A DNA stretch of 6,121 nucleotides. Origin: Flavobacteriaceae bacterium. Its GTDB lineage: Bacteria; Bacteroidota; Bacteroidia; Flavobacteriales; Flavobacteriaceae. Location of the stretch: NCBI GenBank assembly GCA_018674025.1, contig JABHBC010000034.1, positions 1-6,121 of the forward strand, read 5' to 3'. Under the pieces are notes generated by a model. That model saw nothing but the letters and a program-made list of their open reading frames with translations. It was not told the origin of the DNA and ran no database searches. The position numbers were made by a program, and so were the translations under genes. Each line of letters begins with the position of its first letter. Position 1 is the first letter of the stretch. This document shows, in pieces, positions 1 through 5,823 of the stretch.

Positions 1-869
1 AATCCGAAGTCTTTTAAATCTTTTGGGTTAATGTATTGCAATAAGTTTTCTTTCAAAATAACTTCTTCTTTAGAAGATTTATATCCAATAGCGGCCATGT
101 TTAATCTTTTAGATATAAATCTCTCTATTCCATCAAATGCACCACCTGCAATAAATAAAATATTTTCAGTGTTTACTTCTATAAATTTTTGATCTGGATG
201 TTTTCTTCCTCCTTTTGGGGGAACATTAACTATAGTTCCTTCTAATAATTTTAGTAAAGCCTGTTGAACACCTTCACCAGAAACATCTCTTGTAATAGAT
301 GGGTTATCACTTTTTCTTGCAATTTTATCTATTTCATCAATAAAAACTATTCCTCTTTCTGCTTTTTCTAGGTTGTAATCTGCAGCTTGTAATAATCTTG
401 TTAAAATACTTTCAACATCTTCTCCTACATATCCTGCCTCTGTTAAAACAGTTGCATCTACAATTGCCAATGGAACATCTAACATTTTTGCAATACTTTT
501 TGCAATCAAGGTTTTACCAGTTCCTGTTTGACCAACCATTATTATATTACTTTTTTGAATTTCCACATCATCATCAATTTGCTGATTTAATCTTTTGTAG
601 TGGTTGTAAACTGACACAGAAAGAATTTTTTTGGTAAAATCTTGACCAATTACATATTCATCTAAAAAGTTTTTAATTTCTTGGGGTTTGAGAAGTTTTT
701 TTTGAGAGACCTCAGGGTTATTTAAATCTGATTTAGCTTCTTGAATAACAATACCATTAGCTTGCTCGATACATTGATCACAAATATGTGCATCTATTCC
801 AGCAATTAATAGTTCAGTTTCAGCTTTTTTCTTTCCACAAAAAGAACATTGTAGTTCAGATTTACTCAT
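1..869 (-). CDS. clpX: ClpX, ATP-dependent unfoldase subunit of ClpXP (3' part missing at window edge)
   Basis: AAA+ unfoldase that recognises tagged or misfolded cytoplasmic proteins and threads them into ClpP. I translated 289 codons from the ATG at 869-867; the reading frame runs off the left edge, and the family is usually a little over 400 residues, so roughly the last third is absent. Visible in order: an N-terminal zinc-binding domain with Cys8, Cys11, Cys30 and Cys33; Walker A GQTGTGKT (113-120); the pore-1 loop GYVG (146-149); Walker B VFIDEID (175-181); the conserved stretch around DVSGEGVQQALLK (195-207); and the RKH pore loop (222-224). The ClpP-docking loop reads IGY (261-263) where IGF or VGF is usual. 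The start lies 12 bp after the clpP stop, so clpX is very likely the last of three co-transcribed genes tig-clpP-clpX. Identification is firm; the C-terminal small AAA+ domain cannot be judged. Confidence 0.97.
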   Translation of the reverse strand, partial: MSKSELQCSFCGKKKAETELLIAGIDAHICDQCIEQANGIVIQEAKSDLNNPEVSQKKLLKPQEIKNFLDEYVIGQDFTKKILSVSVYNHYKRLNQQIDDDVEIQKSNIIMVGQTGTGKTLIAKSIAKMLDVPLAIVDATVLTEAGYVGEDVESILTRLLQAADYNLEKAERGIVFIDEIDKIARKSDNPSITRDVSGEGVQQALLKLLEGTIVNVPPKGGRKHPDQKFIEVNTENILFIAGGAFDGIERFISKRLNMAAIGYKSSKEEVILKENLLQYINPKDLKDFG

Positions 870-881
870 AAATAAATAAAT

Positions 882-1556
882 TTAAGATCTAGTAAGGATT
901 TCATCAATCATACCGTATTCTAACGCTTTGTCCGCTTTCATCCAGTAATCTCTGTCACTATCTTTATAAACCTTGTCATATTTTTGACCAGAGTGCTTAC
1001 TAATAATTTTATATAATTCCTCTTTAAGAATTAATATTTCTCTTGCAGTTATTTCAATATCACTAGCTTGACCTTGAGCGCCTCCTAGAGGTTGGTGAAT
1101 CATAACTCTAGAGTGTGTTAATCCACTTCTCTTACCTTTCTCGCCTGCACACAATAAAACAGCGCCCATTGAAGCCGCCATTCCAGTACAAATAGTTGCT
1201 ACATCAGGTTTTATTAATTGCATTGTATCATATATGCCTAAACCAGCGTAAACACTACCACCTGGGGAGTTTATATAAATTTGAATATCCTTTGAAGAAT
1301 CTGTACTCTCTAAAAATAAAAGCTGTGCTTGAATTATGTTAGCTACTTGATCGTTTATTGCAGTTCCCATAAAAATTATTCTATCCATCATAAGTCTCGA
1401 AAAGACATCAAAAATAGCAATATTCATTTGTCGTTCTTCAATAATGTTAGGAGTTAAAGAACTAGGATACATACTACTGATGATTTTATTGTAGTAGGTA
1501 CTATTAATTCCTTGATCTTTTATAGCAAACTTTTCAAACTCTTTAGAATAATCCAT
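882..1556 (-). CDS. clpP: ClpP, ATP-dependent Clp protease proteolytic subunit
   Basis: Serine protease subunit that forms a double-heptameric chamber and degrades proteins delivered by ClpX in the cytoplasm. The 224-residue product is complete. The catalytic triad is visible: Ser129 in GMAASMGA, His154 in MIHQPLGG and Asp203 in SDRDYWM. The IYINSPGG segment (93-100) and the handle region GGAQGQASDIEITAREI (158-174) are intact. It is a little longer than E. coli ClpP (207 residues with propeptide) because of a longer N-terminal part, about 40 residues before the IIEERQ motif, which is the form I associate with flavobacteria. Whether the N-terminus is processed cannot be seen. The gene sits 39 bp after tig and 12 bp before clpX, consistent with a single transcript that keeps protease and unfoldase in step. 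Confidence 0.98.
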   Translation of the reverse strand: MDYSKEFEKFAIKDQGINSTYYNKIISSMYPSSLTPNIIEERQMNIAIFDVFSRLMMDRIIFMGTAINDQVANIIQAQLLFLESTDSSKDIQIYINSPGGSVYAGLGIYDTMQLIKPDVATICTGMAASMGAVLLCAGEKGKRSGLTHSRVMIHQPLGGAQGQASDIEITAREILILKEELYKIISKHSGQKYDKVYKDSDRDYWMKADKALEYGMIDEILTRS

Positions 1557-1595
1557 ACGATTTAATAATTTATTTAAATATACTGATTTTAAAAA

Positions 1596-2921
1596 TTAGG
1601 CTCCATAAACTTCTTTAACGAATTTTTCATAAGAAAGTTTTTTTGCTTTTAAATTTACATTTTCTTTAAAAAAAGATAATATTTTTTGACTGGTTAATTG
1701 CTCTGATATTCTTTTTACTTCATCTTGATTAGACAGAACTCTAGTTACAATATCTTCCAATTCTTTATCCCCAGGATTAGTTTGCCCATACTGTAGCATT
1801 TGGTTGGTGATCATTTCTTTAGTGTAAGATTTGACTTCATCCATGTTAACTTGAAGTTTATTTTCAGTAATAATCTTCCCTTCAATTAACTGATATCTCA
1901 TGCTTTTTTCAGACTTTTCATATTCTGCTTTAGCTTCTTCAAGAGTAAGATCTTTTTCTCCTGCTGTTTGCATCCATTTGTGCAAGAAATCTGATGGTAA
2001 AACAAATTTAGTATTATCGATAAGATACTCTGTAACGTCATTTAACAATTTTTGATCAGACTGCTGAACAAATTGTTTTTCTGCATCTTCGGCAATTTTT
2101 TTCTTCAACTCAGTAGCAGTTTTCACAATACCTTTGCCAAAAAGTTTATCAAACAATTCAACATCTAAATCTGCTGGTTCTCTAAAATTTATTTCTTCAA
2201 TAGAAAGCTCAAGTTCAATTTTTAAATTTTCCGCTTTTTCAGTTGATATTTTTAATGCACTAACCAAATCTGCCTGATTCACAAACAAATTATTAGTTTT
2301 GATTGTGATTTTATCACCAACCTTAAGTCCAGTGATTGATTTAGCAGTGGATTTACTTTTAATTTTGTCCAATTTAAAAGTAAACTTATTGTTGATTTCT
2401 TCTCCTTCGCTAACAAACAATGCAGTAATTTCATCTGCTTTGGAAACCTCTTTTTTACTAATTAATTTTCCATATTGATTTTGAATATTAGCAATTTGAT
2501 CATTTATCATTTTGTCATCAGCAGTAATTGTGTAACTAGTAACAGGTTTTTTAAATTTTAAATTAATATCAAAATCTGGAGTTAAACCAATCTCGAAATC
2601 AAAATTAAGTTCACCAGAAGTCCAATCAATATCATCATTAGATACAGGAAGTGGACTACCTAAAATGTCAAGCTTTTCTGTAACTAAATACTTTCTTAAT
2701 TCTTCTTGGATAATTTTATTTACCTCATCAACAATAACTGCTTTACCATATTGTTTTTTAACTAATCCAAGAGGTATGTGTCCTTTTCTAAAGCCTGGCA
2801 TATTTGCTGTTTTAGAATAATTAACTAATATCTCATTTACTTTTTCAGAATAATCCTTTTCAATTAATTGGACACTAATTAAGGAATGTTGTTTACCTAG
2901 ACTTTTTTTAGAAATTTTCAT
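1596..2921 (-). CDS. tig: Trigger factor, ribosome-associated chaperone with degenerate PPIase domain
   Basis: Chaperone that binds the ribosome at the exit tunnel and shields nascent chains. The product is 441 residues, near the E. coli length of about 430. The N-terminal ribosome-binding domain is clear: the signature GFRKG is at 43-47, so Phe44-Arg45-Lys46 fall at the same positions as the ribosome-docking residues of E. coli trigger factor. Residues about 155-245 occupy the place of the FKBP-type peptidyl-prolyl isomerase domain, but I cannot find the usual FKBP landmarks there (GxxFEGG, GxGxMIPGFE), so isomerase activity is doubtful. The C-terminal helical chaperone arms follow, with the well-conserved DAEKQFVQQSDQKLLNDV (279-296). 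It is the first gene of the tig-clpP-clpX unit and has its own promoter match upstream. The start is supported by alignment of the ribosome-binding motif. Confidence 0.96.
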   Translation of the reverse strand: MKISKKSLGKQHSLISVQLIEKDYSEKVNEILVNYSKTANMPGFRKGHIPLGLVKKQYGKAVIVDEVNKIIQEELRKYLVTEKLDILGSPLPVSNDDIDWTSGELNFDFEIGLTPDFDINLKFKKPVTSYTITADDKMINDQIANIQNQYGKLISKKEVSKADEITALFVSEGEEINNKFTFKLDKIKSKSTAKSITGLKVGDKITIKTNNLFVNQADLVSALKISTEKAENLKIELELSIEEINFREPADLDVELFDKLFGKGIVKTATELKKKIAEDAEKQFVQQSDQKLLNDVTEYLIDNTKFVLPSDFLHKWMQTAGEKDLTLEEAKAEYEKSEKSMRYQLIEGKIITENKLQVNMDEVKSYTKEMITNQMLQYGQTNPGDKELEDIVTRVLSNQDEVKRISEQLTSQKILSFFKENVNLKAKKLSYEKFVKEVYGA

Positions 2922-2944
2922 TTTTTGCTTTAAAAATTGGGTCG

Positions 2945-2975
2945 CAAAAATACAATAAATTTTAGATTAGGGCAA
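2945..2975 (-). promoter_or_regulatory. Bacteroidetes-type promoter for tig-clpP-clpX
   Basis: Read on the minus strand, TATTTTTG (2952 down to 2945) matches the -7 consensus TAnnTTTG of the Bacteroidetes primary sigma factor exactly. A TTG at 2975-2973 lies 20 bp upstream, within the spacing usual for the -33 element. Transcription would begin near 2939, leaving a leader of about 18 bases before the tig ATG at 2921. The site lies in the 70-bp gap between the hydrolase gene and tig, so it separates the quality-control operon from pdxJ-hydrolase. No Shine-Dalgarno sequence is obvious, which is normal for this phylum. The match is seen; the activity is inferred. Confidence 0.65.
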
Positions 2976-2991
2976 GACTATAATTACAGAT

Positions 2992-3768
2992 TTAATTTTT
3001 TAAAATTTGAAGTAATTTCATATTAAAGTATTCAGGGTTTTCTGCGTGTACCCAATGTCCTGAATTTGGGATTGAAATAATTTCTGAATTCGGAAATCTA
3101 TCTTTAATTAAAACAACATCATTTTCATTTATATAAGCTGATTTTTCTCCTTTAAGAAAAATTGTATCAATCAAGATTTTATCATCAATTATTAACTTTT
3201 CCATTAAAATTATTAGATTTTGATGAAGAACATTGATATTAGCTTTGAAGAAAAATTTATTATTACTGTCCCTCCCAATATTTTTTAAAAGAAAAAACAC
3301 TAAAGATTCTTCATTAACATTTTTTGTAAGCTCGTCTTCTATCTCTTTTCTTGAAGTATAATTACCTAAATTAAGTGATTGAAGTGCCTGAAATAAATAA
3401 TTGAATTTAGGTTCATATTTTTTAGGGGCTATATCAACAATTATTAATTTATTTAAATATTCTGGGTGGGTCATACTAAAATTAATAGCAGTTTTACCAC
3501 CCATTGAATGCCCAACAAGAAAACACTTATAAATTGAGTTATGTTTTAAATAATTATGTAAATCATCAACCATTAAATCATAGTTTATTTTCTCAGAATG
3601 AAAACTTTTTCCATGATTTCTTTGATCAATTAAATGAATACAAAAGCTTTTATCATTTGATAATTTATTGGCAACTGACTTCCAATTATCACCCATTCCT
3701 AATAATCCATGCAGAATAATAATATGATTATTGCCAGATCCAATTATTTTTGAATGAAGAATCTTCAT
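2992..3768 (-). CDS. Alpha/beta-fold hydrolase, YbfF/ABHD11-like esterase
   Basis: A soluble 258-residue alpha/beta hydrolase. The oxyanion-side motif HGLLGMGDNW is at 20-29 and DQRNHGKS at 48-55. The nucleophile elbow GHSMGG (86-91) places the catalytic Ser at 88. VDIAPKKY (111-118) carries the likely catalytic Asp112, and NSGHWVHAENP (235-245) carries the likely catalytic His238. This combination, especially DNW, RNHG and DIAP, is that of the E. coli YbfF / mammalian ABHD11 group of small acyl-esterases, whose natural substrates are poorly defined. No signal peptide is evident, so it should be cytoplasmic. Its ATG overlaps the pdxJ stop by 4 bp (ATGA), implying translational coupling with pdxJ. 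A direct role in vitamin B6 metabolism is not shown by the sequence. MenH and haloalkane-dehalogenase-like enzymes are less likely alternatives within the fold. Confidence 0.88.
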   Translation of the reverse strand: MKILHSKIIGSGNNHIIILHGLLGMGDNWKSVANKLSNDKSFCIHLIDQRNHGKSFHSEKINYDLMVDDLHNYLKHNSIYKCFLVGHSMGGKTAINFSMTHPEYLNKLIIVDIAPKKYEPKFNYLFQALQSLNLGNYTSRKEIEDELTKNVNEESLVFFLLKNIGRDSNNKFFFKANINVLHQNLIILMEKLIIDDKILIDTIFLKGEKSAYINENDVVLIKDRFPNSEIISIPNSGHWVHAENPEYFNMKLLQILKN

Positions 3769-4478
3769 GATAATTTTTGCAGATAAGATTTTATAACTGA
3801 CTCAAGTCCCATGATCAAACTCTCAGTTATAAGAGCATGCCCTATTGAGACTTCTAGTAAATTATTAATTTTTTTCTTAAAAAATTCTATGTTCTTCAAT
3901 GACAAATCATGACCTGCGTTAACTCCTATATTTAATTGATTTAACAGTTTAGCACAATCAACATATGGGTCAATAGCGCTATAATTTCCTTGTTGATAAT
4001 TAACGGCATAGTCTTCAGTGTATAATTCTATTCTATCTGTACCAATTTTATGTAAATTTTCAATGAATTTTGGTTCAGGATTAAGAAATATTGAAGTCCT
4101 TATGTTATTTCGTTTAAACTCCCCAACTACTTCAGTTAAAAAACTTTCATGTTTAATCGTGTTCCATCCTGAAGACGATGTAATATCATTTACGCCATCC
4201 GGGACAAGGGTTACTTGTGTTGGCTTAATATCAAGGACCATTTTAATAAACTTTTCATTAGGATTTCCTTCAATATTAAATTCAGTATTGACGATTGGTG
4301 ATAAATCATATACATCTGAATATCTTATATGTCTCTCGTCAGGTCTTGGATGAACTGTAATTCCTTGAGCACCAAATATTTGTATTTTTTTTGCAAATTC
4401 CAATAAGTCAGGATTATTTCCTCCTCTAGCATTTCTTAATGTTGCTATTTTGTTAATGTTAACACTTAATTTAGTCAT
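3765..4478 (-). CDS. pdxJ: PdxJ, pyridoxine 5'-phosphate synthase
   Basis: Condenses 1-deoxyxylulose 5-phosphate with 3-amino-1-hydroxyacetone phosphate to give pyridoxine 5'-phosphate, the last ring-forming step of the DXP-dependent vitamin B6 route. The 237-residue TIM-barrel product is full length (E. coli about 243). Recognisable blocks are VNINKIATLRNARGG (6-20), GITVHPRPDERHIR (39-52) with His43, TEFNIEGNP (65-73) with Glu70, DRIELYTE (148-155) with Glu151, VNAGHDLSL (186-194) with His190, and SIGHAL (211-216). Asp11-His12 of the E. coli enzyme are replaced here by Asn9-Lys10, which I recall as the usual Bacteroidetes form. The gene leads a two-gene minus-strand unit with the alpha/beta hydrolase (4-bp overlap) and diverges from the nadK unit across 73 bp. 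Confidence 0.96.
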   Translation of the reverse strand: MTKLSVNINKIATLRNARGGNNPDLLEFAKKIQIFGAQGITVHPRPDERHIRYSDVYDLSPIVNTEFNIEGNPNEKFIKMVLDIKPTQVTLVPDGVNDITSSSGWNTIKHESFLTEVVGEFKRNNIRTSIFLNPEPKFIENLHKIGTDRIELYTEDYAVNYQQGNYSAIDPYVDCAKLLNQLNIGVNAGHDLSLKNIEFFKKKINNLLEVSIGHALITESLIMGLESVIKSYLQKLS

Positions 4479-4493
4479 TTGTTAATTTTAATG

Positions 4494-4501
4494 TAAAAAT
4501 A
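4494..4501 (-). promoter_or_regulatory. Possible -7 element for pdxJ
   Basis: On the minus strand the stretch TTGTATTTTTAC, 15 bases before the pdxJ ATG, nearly repeats the tig promoter core TTGTATTTTTGC. TATTTTTA fits TAnnTTTG at all but the last base. No TTG stands about 20 bp upstream, so the -33 half is not supported. The location before a divergent gene makes a promoter likely, but this exact placement is tentative. Confidence 0.35.
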
Positions 4502-4504
4502 CAA

Positions 4505-4551
4505 ACTACTTTAAGTAAATTATGTAATTTGGTTTAAAATTTATAAGTAGT
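4505..4551. repeat. Short inverted repeat in the pdxJ / nadK-unit divergent region
   Basis: ACTACTT at 4505-4511 is the exact reverse complement of AAGTAGT at 4545-4551, 33 bp apart. The second copy ends immediately before the ATG at 4552. The first arm also overlaps an 11-bp odd palindrome, TACTTTAAGTA (4507-4517). The 73-bp region must hold promoters for both directions, so an operator is conceivable, but 7-bp arms in AT-rich DNA can arise by chance. On the plus strand TAATTTG (4525-4531) is a weak -7-like word; no convincing -33 was seen. Confidence 0.25.
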
Positions 4552-4860
4552 ATGGTTGTAGAAAATCTTGTTGAAAACGAGGTAACAATTAAGGTTCTAA
4601 AAAACATTAATTCTTTTTCCTTTTCTCAAATTTGTCAAATATTAGAAGTCAATAATGTTAAAATATTTAGTGTTTCCATCTCTAATACAAATTTAGAATA
4701 CATTGAAGCAATAGTAAAGATTTCTGCAAAAGACTTAGCGCCGGCACTTAGGCTATTAAGAGAGTTTGAATATGAAGTTCTGTCAAATCACGAAGAGGAT
4801 GATTTTTTAAATGATTTAAAAGACAGGTCAAAATATTTAGATAAATATTTAAACATTTAA
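4552..4860 (+). CDS. Stand-alone C-terminal domain of the nadK-linked CBS protein (ACT-like, CBS domains absent)
   Basis: A 102-residue cytoplasmic protein with no signal peptide or membrane segment. From memory of flavobacterial genomes, the gene directly before nadK usually encodes a protein of about 220 residues: two CBS motifs followed by a C-terminal domain ending in a motif like DLKDRSxYLxKYLN. This product matches only that C-terminal part: an alternating strand/helix, ACT-like pattern (NEVTIKVL at 8-15, SFSFSQICQIL at 21-31, IEAIVKISAKDL at 51-62), then DFLNDLKDRSKYLDKYLNI at 84-102. The N-terminal CBS pair is missing and cannot be restored: an in-frame TAA lies at 4525-4527, and pdxJ begins only 73 bp away on the other strand. 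The ORF is intact and ends 5 bp before the nadK ATG, suggesting a retained function coupled to NAD kinase. The function itself is unknown. Confidence 0.8.
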   Translation: MVVENLVENEVTIKVLKNINSFSFSQICQILEVNNVKIFSVSISNTNLEYIEAIVKISAKDLAPALRLLREFEYEVLSNHEEDDFLNDLKDRSKYLDKYLNI

Positions 4861-4865
4861 ATCAA

Positions 4866-5741
4866 ATGAAAGTAGCTATTCTTGGTAAAATTAATAAATC
4901 CGATCCAACAGAATACATTACTAATTTGATAACATTATTAGAAAAAAAAAATGTTTCTGTTTTTATTGAATCTGAGTATTTCAATTCTATAAGCGGTTTT
5001 ATTTCAAAATCCATTAGTTCATTTAAAGACCTTGACAAATCTTTTGATTTACTAATTTCTATTGGAGGAGATGGAACAATTTTAAGAGCTATAACATTTG
5101 TGAAAGATTTATCCATACCAATCATAGGGGTTAACTCTGGGAGATTAGGGTTTTTAGCTAAAATTCAAATTGACAATATTGAACAGGTAATTGAAGAAAT
5201 TATATCAGGAAATTATTCTATTTCAGAGAGAACTTTAATTGAAGTTTCAACATCCGAGTCAAACAAACAGCTTTCAAAATTAAATTTTGCACTAAATGAA
5301 ATAACTTTAAGTAGAAAAAACACTACTTCAATGATTTCAATTGACACAAAGCTAGACAATAAACACTTAAACTCTTACTGGGCAGATGGACTAATTATTT
5401 CTACTCCTACTGGATCTACTGGATATTCATTAAGTTGTGGAGGCCCAATTATAATGCCAGACGCCGAAAACCTAGTTATTAATCCAATAGCTCCTCACAA
5501 CTTAAATGCTAGACCTTTAGTTATTCCAGATAACACTGAAATTAAAATCAAAGTTAATGGAAGAGAAGATGAGTTTTTAATATCCTTGGACTCTAGAATT
5601 ACTACATTAAATAATTCAAATGAAGTGACAATAAAAAAATCTCCGTTTAAAATTAAAATGATTGAATTAGAAAATGAAAGTTTTTTAATTACACTTAGAG
5701 AAAAATTAATGTGGGGAAAGGATAAAAGAAATCTACAATAA
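4866..5741 (+). CDS. nadK: NadK, NAD kinase
   Basis: Phosphorylates NAD+ at the 2'-hydroxyl of the adenosine ribose to make NADP+, the sole de novo source of NADP(H); cytoplasmic. The 291-residue product is full length. Visible: the GGDGT motif (67-71) with catalytic Asp69, GVNSGRLGFL (88-97), the Asn144-Glu145 pair in the LNEITL block (143-148), the hallmark DGLIISTPTGSTGYSLSCGG (174-193), and NPIAPHNLNARPLVIP (206-221). The C-terminal LREKLMWGKDKRN (277-289) is the ending I associate with Bacteroidetes NadK. The ATG follows the stop of the 102-residue gene by 5 bp, so the two are almost certainly co-transcribed and possibly translationally coupled. No Shine-Dalgarno sequence is obvious. No domain is missing or fused. 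Confidence 0.97.
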   Translation: MKVAILGKINKSDPTEYITNLITLLEKKNVSVFIESEYFNSISGFISKSISSFKDLDKSFDLLISIGGDGTILRAITFVKDLSIPIIGVNSGRLGFLAKIQIDNIEQVIEEIISGNYSISERTLIEVSTSESNKQLSKLNFALNEITLSRKNTTSMISIDTKLDNKHLNSYWADGLIISTPTGSTGYSLSCGGPIIMPDAENLVINPIAPHNLNARPLVIPDNTEIKIKVNGREDEFLISLDSRITTLNNSNEVTIKKSPFKIKMIELENESFLITLREKLMWGKDKRNLQ

Positions 5742-5771
5742 ATTAAATTTTAATCAGTTCTTAATCTTATA

Positions 5772-5793
5772 ACAATTATATAGAAATAATTGT
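5772..5793 (+). terminator. Weak AT-rich hairpin between nadK and the DUF6089 gene
   Basis: ACAATTAT (5772-5779) and ATAATTGT (5786-5793) form a perfect 8-bp stem around a 6-base loop, 30 bp after the nadK stop. The stem has only one G-C pair and no T-run follows, so it is a poor intrinsic terminator. It could be a chance structure in AT-rich DNA or a processing site. The rest of the 82-bp gap holds only the promoter-like word described separately. Confidence 0.2.
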
Positions 5794-5799
5794 ATTGAT

Positions 5800-5807
5800 T
5801 ATATTTA
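5800..5807 (+). promoter_or_regulatory. Possible -7 element for the DUF6089/PorG-like gene
   Basis: TATATTTA fits the Bacteroidetes -7 consensus TAnnTTTG except for the last base, and is followed by CGCG, 16 bases before the ATG at 5824. No TTG is found about 20 bp upstream. If it is used, the leader is only about 10 bases. It would allow the outer-membrane gene to be expressed separately from nadK. Tentative. Confidence 0.3.
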
Positions 5808-5823
5808 CGCGATTATTACTAGA

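Noticed and set aside
398..637. Plus-strand 79-codon ORF opposite clpX
   Set aside because: It lies wholly antisense to the Walker A/B region of clpX; its composition (many Leu, Phe, His, Gln) is that of reverse-strand shadow translation, with no recognisable domain.
1557..1595. TATATTTA word between tig and clpP as a separate clpP promoter
   Set aside because: It resembles the -7 element but ends in A rather than G, has no TTG at suitable spacing, and sits in very AT-rich DNA inside an otherwise tight operon.
2922..2991. Terminator between the hydrolase gene and tig
   Set aside because: No GC stem followed by a T-run is visible on the minus strand; only the tig promoter is supported, so some read-through from the pdxJ unit remains possible.
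3504..3719. Plus-strand 71-codon ORF opposite the alpha/beta hydrolase
   Set aside because: Antisense to the N-terminal motifs of the hydrolase, with no recognisable domain or own promoter.
4018..4353. Plus-strand 111-codon ORF opposite pdxJ
   Set aside because: Antisense to conserved pdxJ coding sequence; the length is explained by the conserved opposite strand rather than by a gene.
4862..5125. Minus-strand 87-codon ORF opposite the start of nadK
   Set aside because: Antisense to the GGDG-containing region of nadK; no family resemblance.
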